Source: Nelumbo lutea (taxonomy: Eukaryota > Streptophyta > Magnoliopsida > Proteales > Nelumbonaceae). Taken from it: a stretch of DNA of 64,000 nt. Location of the stretch: assembly GCA_022828595.1 (NCBI GenBank), contig JAKGHH010000004.1:50642922-50706921 (forward strand). The letters are read 5' to 3'. Below, one piece after another: positions 12,726-23,900 of this stretch (position 1 is the stretch's first letter; every line of letters starts with the position of its first letter). The notes under the pieces are model-generated. The model saw only the letters and a program-made list of their open reading frames with translations, did not search any database and was not told the DNA's origin. The position numbers and the translations under genes are program-made.

Positions 12726-13920
12726 TCATCTTGGATGGATCCGATAGTGCAGTACCTTCAAGGCGGAAAGTTGCTCGAAGACCGCACAGAAGCTAAGAAG
12801 CTCATGCACACATTGACTCAATACTACCTCATCCATGAAAAACTTTATCATTGGCCTCACATTCTCCCCTAGCTGAAGTGTCTCCCCCCATCCGAGGCCA
12901 ATTACGTCATCAAAGAGATACACAAAGGAATCTACAGAGATCACCTCGGTGCCCGAACCCAGGCTCACAAAGCGCTCTGATAGGGTTACTTCTGACCGAC
13001 AATGAAGCAAGATGCAATCCAACTCGTTAGGTAATGTGACAGTTTCCATAGGCATTTGAATCTCCATCACTAACCAGTAGTCCCCCTGAGGTCGATCACC
13101 AACCCGTGGCCCTTCACATAGTGGGGAATAGACATCCTTAGACCTTTCCCTACTACGGTCGGGTAGAAGAAATTTCTCTTAGTTGTTGTGGACTACTTCA
13201 CCAAGTGGGTGGAGGTTGAAGCCTTGGCACACATCATCGTGCACAATGCTCAAAACTTCTTATGTGTTGTCTGCCGCTTTGGCATTTCACGGATCCTCAT
13301 CACCGACAATGGCACACAGTTCACCGATCGGAAGTTCGAAGTGCTTTACATTGATCTAAAAATCGACCACCGAACTATAGCTGTACACCAACCCAAAAGC
13401 AATGGGCAGACCAAAGTGACTAACCGAATCCTATTGCATGGTCTAAAAACTAGACTTGACCAGGCTAAGGGAAGGTGGGTCGCGGAGGTGCCAAGCATTC
13501 TTTGGTCATATAGGACCACACCGCGGACAACCACCGAAGAGACACCCTTCAGCCTAACCTACTAGGCCGAAGCCATGATACATGTAGAAATAGGCTCACC
13601 AACTCTCCAGGCTGAGTTCTATGTTGAAGAGCAAAACAATGAAGACCTTCGCCCAGAGCTCGACTTGGTGGAAGAAGCGCATGACCAAGCACGTCTCAGG
13701 ATGGCCACGCAGCAATAAAGAATGGCAAAGTACTACGTTTCCAAAGTTCGAAGAAGAGAGTTCAAGATCGGCGACCTAGTCCTTCGGAAGTTCATAGTAC
13801 CCATGCCAGGAAAAGGGAAGCTCGGACCAAACTGGGAAGGACCCTACCGAGTCACCAGAGTGATCGGACCTGGCACCTACAGGCTAGAAGACCTCGACAT
13901 CATGCCTATATAGAGGAGCT
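12726..13920 (+). pseudogene. Tat integrase, catalytic Glu lost
   Basis: 12726-13180 is the zinc-binding N-terminus with frameshifts (YLIHEKLYHWPH; EAN..IKEIHKGIYRDHLG). The core at 13188-13565 has DYFTKWVEVEAL and ITDNGTQF with the second catalytic Asp. The third catalytic residue in NGQTKVTNR is Lys where Glu is expected. 13722-13913 is the C-terminal domain (GKLGPNWEGPYRVTRVIGPG). A stop separates it from the core. Integration activity is lost. Confidence 0.9.
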
Positions 13921-14635
13921 GGAATACTAGCAACCTCTGAATGTACTATCAGTAATTTTGCAAAAATAAAGATATTGTTTGCCCTACAAAGTGGATTGTC
14001 CAGTGCATGGCGCACACCACGCACACTACATGGCATACCACGCAACATGCATCATCCAACCGAACCCTTGATGGTTGGGACTCCAACGCACTGACTTGGA
14101 TAATCCATAACGGCACGAGCCCACAATGCATAGCTATCAGCTAGCTCGGCAGTGTATAGCCGACTAGTAAACTCGACTAATAGATGGCTAGAGCCTAAAA
14201 TGAAGAAGATCGTTCCTGCCTTCTAAGGCCAGAGGGTGGCCACTGAACTCTGTACACTACTAATGAAGCATCAGGTTAGAGATAATTGAGGAACGACTAG
14301 CCCACGAAGAGCCAAAAGCTCCCGAGACCTTCAAGTGAGCATCCCTCCAGGTGACGAGAAATCGGACAACACCTAGGCCAAAAATCGAGGACCAAAGATC
14401 TCGGCCACACTTAACCTTGGTTGTAAGAAGATCGAGGCCCACGACATCAAAAAAAATGGAGAAAAAGGTGAAGGGGAACAACATGAGTACGTAATCTCTT
14501 CCATTAACTTATAAAAATTTGCAGTTTACACCAGATTCTATGCTCGACATACTGAGCTGTTTACATAAAAAAAAAAGGAAAGGACATCAATAGAGTAGAA
14601 CAAAAACTTAGGTAGCAGTAGCATCAGGCAATAGA
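13921..14635. other. Tat pol-to-antisense-gene spacer
   Basis: A non-coding stretch with no recognisable domain between integrase and the end of the antisense gene. Confidence 0.5.
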
Positions 14636-16598
14636 TCAGTCCTCAACAGGGGAGTCCGTTGCCTCTTTGTTCTCTTCGGCCCCTACATTCTCTTTGGGCA
14701 CGTCCACGACAGCATCATCCTCGATGGATGGAGTAGCAGCATTATAAGGGCCCTAGGTCTACGCAAGCTCGGCAATGTCGGGGTAATGGAGCAGCACCCT
14801 TCTCCGAAAAAGGTTTAACCCCATCTCGAAGGAGGTCGCGGGGAAGTCATCTATCTCATGATGGTACTCCTTTGAGCTCCTAAACCAAGAAACCGCTTGA
14901 ACCTCCCTATCAGCAGCCTCCTTCAGCCACTCACACTCGGCCTTCAGCTCGCTGATGTGCTTCTTCAGATTGTGGATGGTGTCTGACTGCTCCTCAGTCC
15001 CACACTTAAGCTCGACTACCTCCTCCAGCATAGTTGTTCGTTCACTAACCACCTTGAACTTGGCCAACCGAGCTCTCAAAACCACAAGCTCGGTGTGTTC
15101 CTCAGCATAGAGGCACCGCAATGCCCAAAGATGGTCAACCACCACAACCGCCGAACAAGTGCTCTACAAGAGAAACCAAGACAGTGCAGTCAACTTCAAC
15201 CAAACGGAAGACCAAGAGTAAGCACCAACTTACTAAAGCAACTTGGCGAAGGAGTGAGCACTCCAGGGTGTCGCTCGTTGTTTCTACAGCCTCCTGCCGA
15301 ATGGATAGCATCATAATTCCACGGAGAAGCTACTCAGGCACACCCTCCGTCCTTCCTCAGAATGAACAATCCACTACAACATATGAAGAGCTGAGTTGCT
15401 GCTCCCAGGCACGTCCATCCATGGAGAAGGGAGAACAGTAGACTGATAACCCTCCTCTAGGTCAACTACCATGACCTCCTCTTCATTGCCCTACTACCTA
15501 TCCCTCTTCTGCTACCAGGATTCCCTCTCGACGGACCATGGCAAAACTGCTTCAAAACAGGGTTGGGCCCTTGCAGCACCTCGGTTGTGCCTCTGTTGCC
15601 CAGCCATCATCCTACGAAGAATCTCCTTCTCACTCGCCATATCAACAACTACACCAAAGGTGAGGACTTAGTCGGGACAAGATGTAAGCTCGGAAAAGAG
15701 AATCAACAAATGAATTGAAGCGACAAAACAGACCAGCCTCCCCCGCGCATTAGCTTGGCACGGATCAACATCGAGAAAGACATGTACAACATTACGTTAA
15801 TCTCTTCAATCATGTTCATGGTCGTCCTCTACTCCCCAGCAAGCCGGGACCACTTGGACCACAACACTTTAGTCCTCAGTTCCTGGAGCACGGCTGAAAG
15901 GGGCGAGCCCCCGGGGCAATGCACGAAGAAGAACCCCTCCTTCAAGTGCTTCATCGAAAACGGGGCTCCAACCAGCACCTTGATGTGCTGCCTGGCTGAA
16001 AAGTAGTAGTAGCCCTTCTGGTGATGCTTCAGTTGGAGGAAATAACTCACCATCCCTAGGGTAAGCTCGACACCATGAATGAAGCAATACGCCATAAGGC
16101 CGATTAGAAACCTAAAGGAGTTCGACATCAACTGCACCGGCAGAACTTGGTACCATTCAAACACTCTGACTACTCCTTCATGCAAAGGGAACCTTAGCCT
16201 AGACTCCAGACTCTTTTCATACACATAGAGCTCGCCTGGCCAGGCATCTGTGGGCCTCTCACCATTCCGCAGGCACCTCAGCTCGTACTCCTCGAGAATG
16301 AAATACAGAGCTCGGATCCTAGCCATATCCCTAGGATTCAAACAACAGGGTGTGGTCCTGAATTGGCAACTAGTTCGCATAGGAAGCTCTACCACCATGC
16401 TCGACAACCCAGCCTTAGCCTCCTCGGCCTTGGTGACTCTCCTAGAATATACCCCCTCAAAGTCCTCGGCCTCGGTGAAAGACCCCGGCTCAGACTCATA
16501 ATGGAAAGCACTAAAACTAGAAGAAGAATCTGAGGAAGATGAGAATAGAAGGACGAAGAAGACATCTTACCGATCTTCGGACTACAGAATTGAAGCAA
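14636..16598 (-). pseudogene. Antisense ORF of Tat element
   Basis: Read on the minus strand from near 16598. Block one is at 16407-15829 (RIRALYFILEEYELRC, LPVQLMSNSFRFLIGLMAYC, GYYYFSARQHIKVLVG), resembling the putative plant transposon or gag-like domain coded antisense in Tat elements. 15828-15146 is broken or spliced out. Block two, at 15145-14759, is a coiled coil (LEEVVELKCGTEEQSDTIHNLKKHI is its core region) ending FPATSFEMGLNLFRRRVLL and PDIAELA. After two stops the frame runs on as an acidic tail to TGA at 14636-14638. The function of this protein family is unknown. The frame faces gag-pol head-on. Confidence 0.72.
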
Positions 16599-16683
16599 GC
16601 ACCGAGCACTGCAAACTACTCCTCGTCGAGCACTCTAAGCGATTTTTCTCGCAAATGACAAAGGAGAAATGCTCTTCTCTCCC

Positions 16684-16692
16684 TATTTATAA
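16684..16692 (-). promoter_or_regulatory. TATA box of the antisense Tat gene
   Basis: On the minus strand TTATAAATA lies about 85 bp upstream of the first possible start (16598), followed by an AG-rich leader. The position suits independent antisense transcription. Inferred. Confidence 0.45.
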
Positions 16693-17010
16693 CTCCCAAC
16701 GGGCTGGATCAAAGCACGATCGATGGCGGAGATCAAGTGCCACTCTGACAAGCCTAGGAAGACCGATCGACACCTCCACCCTTCGCATGCACATAACCTC
16801 GAGAAGCAAAATGACACTTCTGACAACTTGTTTCGAAGACACTATGACCATCGATCCGACCGGGCCAGCTCAGACGAATCATTCCAACCTCAAACCATGT
16901 GAATCAGACCAGAAGCTTAACCAAATTTCAACTTTGAGTTCCTCAGCCAAGGACTAAAAACCTCTCCCACGCTACACCTTGGCCAAGCACTTTACTCCTC
17001 AACTTCAAAA

Positions 17011-17022
17011 CTAGGGGAGTGG
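17011..17022 (+). promoter_or_regulatory. Polypurine tract of Tat element
   Basis: CTAGGGGAGTGG directly precedes the TGTTCGAG start of the 3' LTR, the expected primer site for plus-strand synthesis. Confidence 0.55.
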
Positions 17023-17629
17023 TGTTCGAGTTATGGTTGAGCTAGAACCGAATGCCACGTGGCACCTATGTGGTCAGTTCATCTTCTTGGCCATGTCAGC
17101 ACCACACTGCACCGTAGCCTACCTTATCTCCTCAGCCACATCAGCACCGCGTCACCCTCCGTGGCCCCACACCACCTTCCTAGCCACAATGACTCCACGT
17201 CATGTGGATAGACACGACCAATACAAGAGAATAGATGAGGACAACTCTGTTAGGGATTGTCTTATCCCAAAGACCTCAGCGGCTAGACTCATCCCGATAA
17301 CCCCGGAAGCCTCATCCAACCAAGACACGAACCTTTGGCTATAAGAAGGTACCTCCCACTCAAGGTAAAGGATCCAAATTTTGACTCCCGTACTATTACT
17401 CTGCTTGGACCAGCACTATTCTCTAGTTGCTCGGCCCGATCCCCCATTACCCTCTACTGCTTGAGCGTGAGAGTGCCTACCTGGGGACAACTCCTTGGGC
17501 CTCTGACTTGTTTCTTGTTCCATAGATCTTGATGTGCGGCTTCTTCTTTCCACCTTGACTCTGCCCGGTTGGCAAGGATTATCTGACTGTGACCTCGGTT
17601 CTTGCACTACCTAGGACCGAGCAGCATCA
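17023..17629 (+). repeat. 3' LTR of Tat element (607 bp)
   Basis: Begins TGTTCGAG after a polypurine tract and ends AGCATCA. It contains TATAAGAAGG at 17339, a plausible LTR promoter. No matching 5' LTR exists at the left end, so the limits rest on the TG...CA rule and on hAT sequence resuming at 17630. Confidence 0.6.
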
Positions 17630-18033
17630 GTATGTTTTACACTTCTATTACTAAATGTTTTTTCTTTAATTTTAGACATCAATATTTTGTGCTAAATTAC
17701 GTTATATGTGCTGAATTGAATTATTAAATATTGATGCAATTATAATTTTAATAAACATTGTTTAGATGTTCACATATGACATATGTTGAGTATGATGCGG
17801 TTCCTCATAAATTCTATTAAAATATATTAATTTAATGCATATATCTTATTAAAGCCTTATATTTAGTTATTGATGTATTTTTATGTCATATTGAAGTTTT
17901 TATAGTATTCCTCTATTTATACCTATGTGTATCTTAATTTATCTCCAATATGCATGCATATCTAAAGCGTGTCTCAATATGTATCTTAAAATTGCTTTCC
18001 CGATACGCTAAACATATCCAATACTTTGAACAT

Positions 18034-19217
18034 TGATCTCTTTCCCTCTTAAAGAGGTTTAGTGCAAACATATTCCTCCTCAAGTTGGGAGTTTTTATTG
18101 GGAAACTTTCTTGGAAAGAATCAACACATGTGATTTACTTCAAAGAAAAATACCTAAGATTGTTTATCCTCGCATAGGTGCACTCTCTACAAAGCTAATG
18201 GGGAAACTGGGTACCACCTATTAATGTCTTGCCTTTTTACTAAAACTTTATGGGAATGGGCTTTTTCCCTTATTGGGTGTAGTTGACCCCCCCCCCCCAC
18301 CATGAATGAACAAAACTTGTTTTTCTCCATTTTTTTCAGTTGGCCAGTGAAAAGAGGGATCATGTGGAGGTGTATTAGGGTTGTTGTATTTTAGACTCTA
18401 CGGGAAGAAATAAATTCAAGAATTATCTCAGAAAAGGAGAGAAGTATTGAGAACTTAATAAAGCTAAGGGTGACACAATGCTGAAATCTTTGGACCTATT
18501 CACAAATTTTACCTTGGATGATTTACTGAGAAACTGGAAACAGATAGAAAAATTTACCTAGATTAAGAGGGTCATAGGTCCTTGGATCTCTCCCCCCTCC
18601 TTAGAGAAAGTAACTCTTTAGGGGGGGGGGGTTGGTAATTGAATAGGAGGTTGGTAATTGAATATGATTTGAAAGTGGTGGTAAGATGGTTAAAGGAAGA
18701 TATGACTGGAACATGGAACTAAGGTTCAAAATATTGATATGCCCGATACGTCGATAAGGGCGTATCGGGCATTTTGATACTCATTTGTTTACCTTTTTTT
18801 ATTTTTTTTTCAAAACTGGTTCAGGGGAGCCGGTCTAGGACCCCTCCATCCCCTAAACCGGTCAAACCCCCAATACACCCACTGTAGGGGCATATCGGAA
18901 GGGTCCCAGAACGATACGTATCGGCTGATACGTAATGATACTTTGAACCTTGCATGGAACTACAACAATGAAAGGAAAAAGTTCAAATGGTTGACTATGG
19001 ATATTGAGATAAAATGCAGCTTGTGAAGAGAACTGCTAATTCTTTTGCTTTTGGGCTAGCCAAGCAAGGGGTCAATAGGGATTCTTTGTTTTGGGCTTAT
19101 TTCTAATATTGTATTTTTGTTTTGCTTGTGGGGGAGTTGAGACAGTTTACCTCCCTCTATTTGTATGTAATCTCTTTTTAAATTAAGTTCAATGAAGTTA
19201 CTTGTTATTGATAAAAA
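18034..19217 (+). pseudogene. LINE 3' part: zinc-finger and RNase H
   Basis: 18050-18620 is the reverse-transcriptase-associated zinc-binding region (PPQVGSFYWETFLERINTCD, LLQRK). 18960-19105 is the end of an L1-type RNase H (FAFGLAKQGVNRDSLFWAYF). The element ends in AATGAAGTTACTTGTTATTGATAAAAAA, a tail shared in part by other LINE copies here. C12 (18287-18298) and G11 (18621-18631) runs shift the frame. The inverted-repeat element at 18720 interrupts it. It may be the other end of the LINE at 2973-5740. Confidence 0.75.
18720..18952. mobile_element. MITE, CGATACG family, hAT-like
   Basis: The ends are AAGGTTCAAAATATTGATAT and, inverted, CAAGGTTCAAAGTATCATTA. It is flanked by the direct repeat CATGGAAC (18712-18719 and 18953-18960; two more matching bases make the exact length 8-10 bp). 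233 bp, no coding capacity. Inserted in LINE RNase H. Confidence 0.8.
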
Positions 19218-19528
19218 ATGAGCTTTTAATTTGAATCACAAAACCAATAAAGTACCGATGATCCCCCACATGATTCAAATTAGAAGATGAATTAGGCATT
19301 CTTCCAAAAGCAAAATGAATTAGCAGCAATGTTTTGTGGATTTGAATCGACACATAGTACCTATAAGGCATGTATTTCTGAAAAATGGTGAAACAGTCTT
19401 GAATCAAATCCTTTGAAAGACCCAAATGCACTTACAGCACACATTTCACAAAGAACCAAACTGACCAAAAACCAAAATCAATCAACTAATTGATCCAGTT
19501 CAGTTTTGATTCGAGAAATAAAACCTTA
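19218..19528. other. Unassigned intergenic sequence
   Basis: AT-rich, with no gene seen. It contains GAACCAAACTGACCAAAAACC-like motifs that recall hAT MITE interiors, and TAGGGGTGCAACC (inverse, near 19942-19954) lies beyond the next element, so 19400-19954 may be an older hAT MITE. Confidence 0.3.
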
Positions 19529-19909
19529 GGCTGCATTTGGAAATGATGCAAATGGAGTATAAATCCCGGTTCAGGGTAAATTTACATTCTCGTTTACTTT
19601 TGCCTGTATTTGGCAATATTACATTTTTGCATTGACAAATGACAGACCAATGCATATTTACATTGATAATAAGATGTAAAAGTACATCAATGAAAAAGAA
19701 GTAAATTTGCATTCAAGTAGGCTTTTGATTAAAAAAAAAAACATATGCTTTATTGGAATTCATGTTTGCATCCATTACAGCTAAAAGTCTGTTTAGTAAG
19801 AAGGTAAATTTATCAATGCAAAACTAACCCAACTTTACAATTTATATGAACCATTTTATACTCTACATATTTGCATTCACACATGTTTGCATCATTTCCA
19901 AACACAGCC
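19529..19909. mobile_element. Tourist-like (PIF/Harbinger) MITE
   Basis: 381 bp with terminal inverted repeats GGCTGCATTTGGAAATGATG and GGCTGTGTTTGGAAATGATG (inverted right end). Flanked by TTA on both sides (19526-19528 and 19910-19912). The interior is AT-rich with many TTTGCAT repeats and has no gene. Confidence 0.88.
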
Positions 19910-20556
19910 TTAGGACCAATTCAATTTCAGAATTTTGCCCATGGTTGCACCCCTAGTCCTATGTGGTTCAAAACACAACCACAACCATTCATTACAAAAT
20001 GCTCAAAATGGTTCGGAACTAATAATTTTATTTTCGAAGTGGAATGTTTCTAAAACAAAATCACCCTTTTTTCAAACCACGAACCAACCACCACTCTATA
20101 TTATATATATAATTTTTACAATATAAATATTCATATTTGACTATAATACCGAAAAGACATGATAAAAAAACAAACAAACAAACAAAACTTGTAACTAACC
20201 TAGCAGCCGAAGAACTTTGATGGTTACCACTTACATTACCAGTTGATTTGTTATTAGTTTTTAGGTATCATGCCGTTCAGATATCGTAGTCATAATCGTT
20301 TATCCTTATTGTTTGTTCTCCGGCTAATTTTTTTCGGCTTCAACTGTCAAAGAGGGAAGACAGGAAAAGCTCACAGAAAACCAACTGCTATGTTATATAT
20401 GGTGACCAATCAGGTGGTATCCATTAAAATGGAGTGCTTTGATTGGTGTACCATGTCTTTCCGGTACATAGATTTTCCCATTATTTCCTCTGCACTTCCC
20501 GCATACTTTTTTCCTTGAACCCATGGGGAAAAAGATTGGGTAACACACTTGCTCTC
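19910..20556. other. Unassigned sequence downstream of transporter gene
   Basis: No coding sequence or recognised repeat beyond a possible hAT MITE end at 19942-19954. Confidence 0.3.
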
Positions 20557-20780
20557 AAGATCTTTTGCCATCCTATTGTACATGCTAACAGAATCTATAC
20601 TTGCATGATTTCACAAAGATATTATGATTGAGAGGGTTATTTCATACCACTGGAATGAAGAAATCATTAAGAAAAACCAGCAGCCGACACACTAAGAGAT
20701 GGCAACTGGATCTTTACAAATTGGTAAGATATGGTTCTGATACTTGAAAGAGGTTGTCCTCTAAAAAACACATCCTTTAT
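20557..20780 (-). pseudogene. Tandem duplicate of the transporter's terminal exon and 3' UTR
   Basis: Aligns head-to-tail with 20781-21020. Shared blocks include TTGTCCTCTAAAAA/CACATCCTTT, CACACTAAGAG.TGGCAACTG.ATCTTTAC and TTTC.CAAAGAT.TTATGA. The copy covers the last 30 or so codons and the proximal 3' UTR. It is diverged by many substitutions and small indels, so it is old. No upstream exon accompanies it. Confidence 0.8.
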
Positions 20781-20929
20781 AAGAACTTTTGCTATCCTAA
20801 CTCATTGTAAAATTGTACATGTGAACAAAATTAATACTTAAAGATTTCTCAAAGATGTTATGAATGAGAAGGTTAATTAATATGGCGTTTGGAATGCAGA
20901 AATTATTAAGAGAAATCAGCAGCCACACA

Positions 20930-23900
20930 CTAAGAGTTGGCAACTGCATCTTTACTAATCGATAAGCTTTGGTTGTGATCAGGCATTTTAGCATTGTCCT
21001 CCTCTAAAAACACATCCTTTGAGCTGGAACAAGCATCAGAGGGAATGTTGATGCCAGCAAAGCCAACCATGACAGCTGCAGCACCAAGGTAATCCATGGG
21101 ACGGGGGGCATTCCCTGTTAGAGTATCTATCAAAGCTGCCAAGGGAACTTGAATTGATAGGCCAGCCGTTGCTACTGTTGTTGTTGTCAGAAGAACAGCC
21201 TTTGCCCATAGGTAATCACTTATAACATTATCAAGTAGCCCTGAATATAAATCAGAGGAAAAAGGAAGAACATTAGCACAATTAGTGAGATGGTCTGGTC
21301 ATGTACATAGAAAAACAATGACTGCGCCAATGAGTGAATTGGTGCATGTAGATGGCTCAGCATTATTACCCATGCAGTATTAAGCTTAGAATCTTTTCAT
21401 TTTCATTAGTAGCTCAACCAAGGACCCTAACATCACTACCCTAAATATGCACTCTGTTTAGCAAACAAAGAAATAAAACCAGCATCAGATTCACACACAT
21501 GAGCACATATATGTAAATCCTCAATAATGACATTTGACTTTCTAAAAACATAGATCTCCATAATATGCTGAATCAAGGCTGAATGCAGGTACAAAGATAT
21601 CCACCATATAAACTCACTAGTTGAACTGTTTAGCAAAGACCAGGAGTTTTCCACATGATGATAAGACAGTTTATGGAAAGCCAATACAAAGTGGGAAATA
21701 TGGTTGACATGGATTGGTCGATTGAACAAATGGCCAATGCAGAATGCTCCTATCTCAAGGATTGTTCAGGTTGACCATGTTTTTTCCACGTGGCCAAAAT
21801 AGGGTAGTTTTTGTAGCAAAGTTGGCTTGTTGGGTAGTTCAAAGAATGTAATGTAGCAAAGTTGTATCTATAGTCAATAATCAATACTGTGTCTAAGGAT
21901 ATATCCTTTTTTATCAGAAACAGGAATAAATTTTATTAATTAATGAAAATAAAAGAACAATTACAACTCATGGGTAGCCTCAGCTACCCCCCCCCCGGCA
22001 GTAACTTAAACGTTACCAAACCCAGAAAACCTTTTGTTTTTTAATCTTACAACTGAGCCCAAAAGCACTATTCCCTATTAACCCCTTGCTTTGCTAACTG
22101 ATCTGCAAGACTATTGGCCAACCTTGGAATCCACTGAATTAACAGTTGCATGTCCCTTGAGAGTCTTCTAAACAGTTTGATTTCATTTATGCAGTACCAA
22201 GGAGTTTTTTCGTTCTGTTTCAACCAGCTTATGACTACTTTGGAAATTGTTTCAACTACCAACTTTCTTCCCCCCCCCCCCCCCATTTCCAAAGCATTCT
22301 GCATCCCAAAAACCACTGCATTCAACTCAGCTGTTGTGGAACCTCCCGTGCCAATAGGGCCTGAATACAAGTCTACAATTACCCCATTTTTCATTTCTTA
22401 TCACCCCTCCAATTCCAGAAGGACTCAGATTACCAAAGCTGCTTCCATCAAAGTTTAATTTAAGGAAGTCATTCTCGGAAGGATCCCAAGCCCTTGAGAT
22501 TTTTTTCTTGGAAGAGGATGAAGCTGCAACTGTTCCCCAATTCCTGGTTACATCATCAAGAATAAAGTCTGAGAATAAACTCAAAAACTTTACCCAATGT
22601 GCCACTTTTACCATAATCCCTTCTATCAAAACATCCTTATTTTCTTCTCCTCAAAGATTATCAGGTTTCCTTCCTCACAAATTGTATAAATCATTGCTGC
22701 CCTCATGCATCTCCAAAGTATTCTCCCCTTTCCTTTTGGCCACCTGAAAGTAGAATATCAAGCAACTTGTCCAAGCTGTCAGGGGTGTTACACCTGCATC
22801 CAAAGAGAGAGAAAAACCAATCCCAAATGCAGCAAGCAACATATTTGTCAAGGCAACAAAGTGCCCTTCTACTTTTTCTTCCATATCTTCTACTTTTCTC
22901 TTTCCTTCTTTTCCTATAACAAAAATAATGGCTCAGCCCCTATATTTTTTCAATTTTCTTTTCTTTCTTCTTTTTCTTCTCATGAATATAGTTGATTTTC
23001 TATACTTTAACATGAACTTTATACCTTATGAAAATTATGAATAATATTAAGAAAATATGGTTATGGTACCTAGGGAATAGACCTGTTCATGGGTCGGGCC
23101 AGGCTGGGTTTGGCCCGAGCTTTCTCTGTATTAACAGAATATACCCCGGATCAAGCCTGACTAGTGGGCCTAGGTCTTGAGCCCAAGCCCGGCCCTTATA
23201 TAAAGCCTGAAGCCTGGGCCCGATCTCAAAAAAAAATTGGAAAAAGATTTTTTTCTTTTTTTATTCAATAAAAACTGTTTTGTTTATATTAAAAGACCTA
23301 AAAACCTAAAAAATAATAAAAGATCTCACTATTACATTAAAAAAATGTAAGAATAATAAAGAAAAAATACATTATTATAAAATATATTTTTATTATATAA
23401 ATGCATTATCAAGTCAGGCTCGGGCTTAGGCCAGGCTTTTTTGAGAAAGCCCGAGCCCGCGGACCTGACATCTTGTCCAAGCCCGACTTAGATCGGGTTG
23501 GCCCATCAGGCTACCTGGCCCATGAACAGGTCTACTAGGGAACTACCCTAGGATCTATGTTTTTTACCTAAAAAATCCATTGCCCGACTAGGAGACAAGA
23601 CACCCCCTATTGCCTAGACTCGCCTTGGCACCTTGAAAACTATGGCAAGCAAAAGGGCAGGAAATGAGAATATGATAAGCAATTTCACCATTAAACTTGT
23701 AAGAGATCTGAAACAAGGCCCAGTCATAAAAACCTCACATTTCTGCAAAAAGTCCAAATTCCACCCAAAACTAGAAAGAGAGAGGGAGAGGGGATTAAGA
23801 AAGAACTCAAAGATTGGTTTGCCTTTGAAGGAAGAAAGGGCAAACAGTGATGGAAACAAAGCCTTTGGAGAAGCTTCACCCACCAATAAATCATCCCAAA

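Larger units (their letters stand above)
8890..17629 (+). mobile_element. Ty3/gypsy Tat-lineage retrotransposon, 5'-truncated
   Basis: Order is gag, protease, reverse transcriptase, RNase H, a second RNase H, integrase, a spacer, an antisense gene, a polypurine tract and the 3' LTR. The double RNase H and antisense gene are hallmarks of plant Tat elements such as Grande and Retand. The 5' LTR and primer-binding site are absent: gag begins directly against hAT sequence near 8890. Many stops are present. Confidence 0.88.
5745..18033 (+). mobile_element. hAT transposon (DUF659/BED type) split by a Tat element
   Basis: The left part (5745-8885) has a subterminal region rich in CGATAC/GTATCG repeats (5760-5915) and then a broken DUF659 transposase. 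The right part (17630-18033) is AT-rich and ends in CCAATACTTTGAACA. Its inverse matches the ends of the small elements at 18720, 46572 and 49300. LINE sequence flanks both sides. The 5' terminus is poorly defined, so boundaries are approximate. Confidence 0.6.

Noticed and set aside
15095..15441. Plus-strand frames within the Tat 3' region
   Set aside because: They are the reverse complement of the coiled-coil part of the antisense gene and have no domain of their own.
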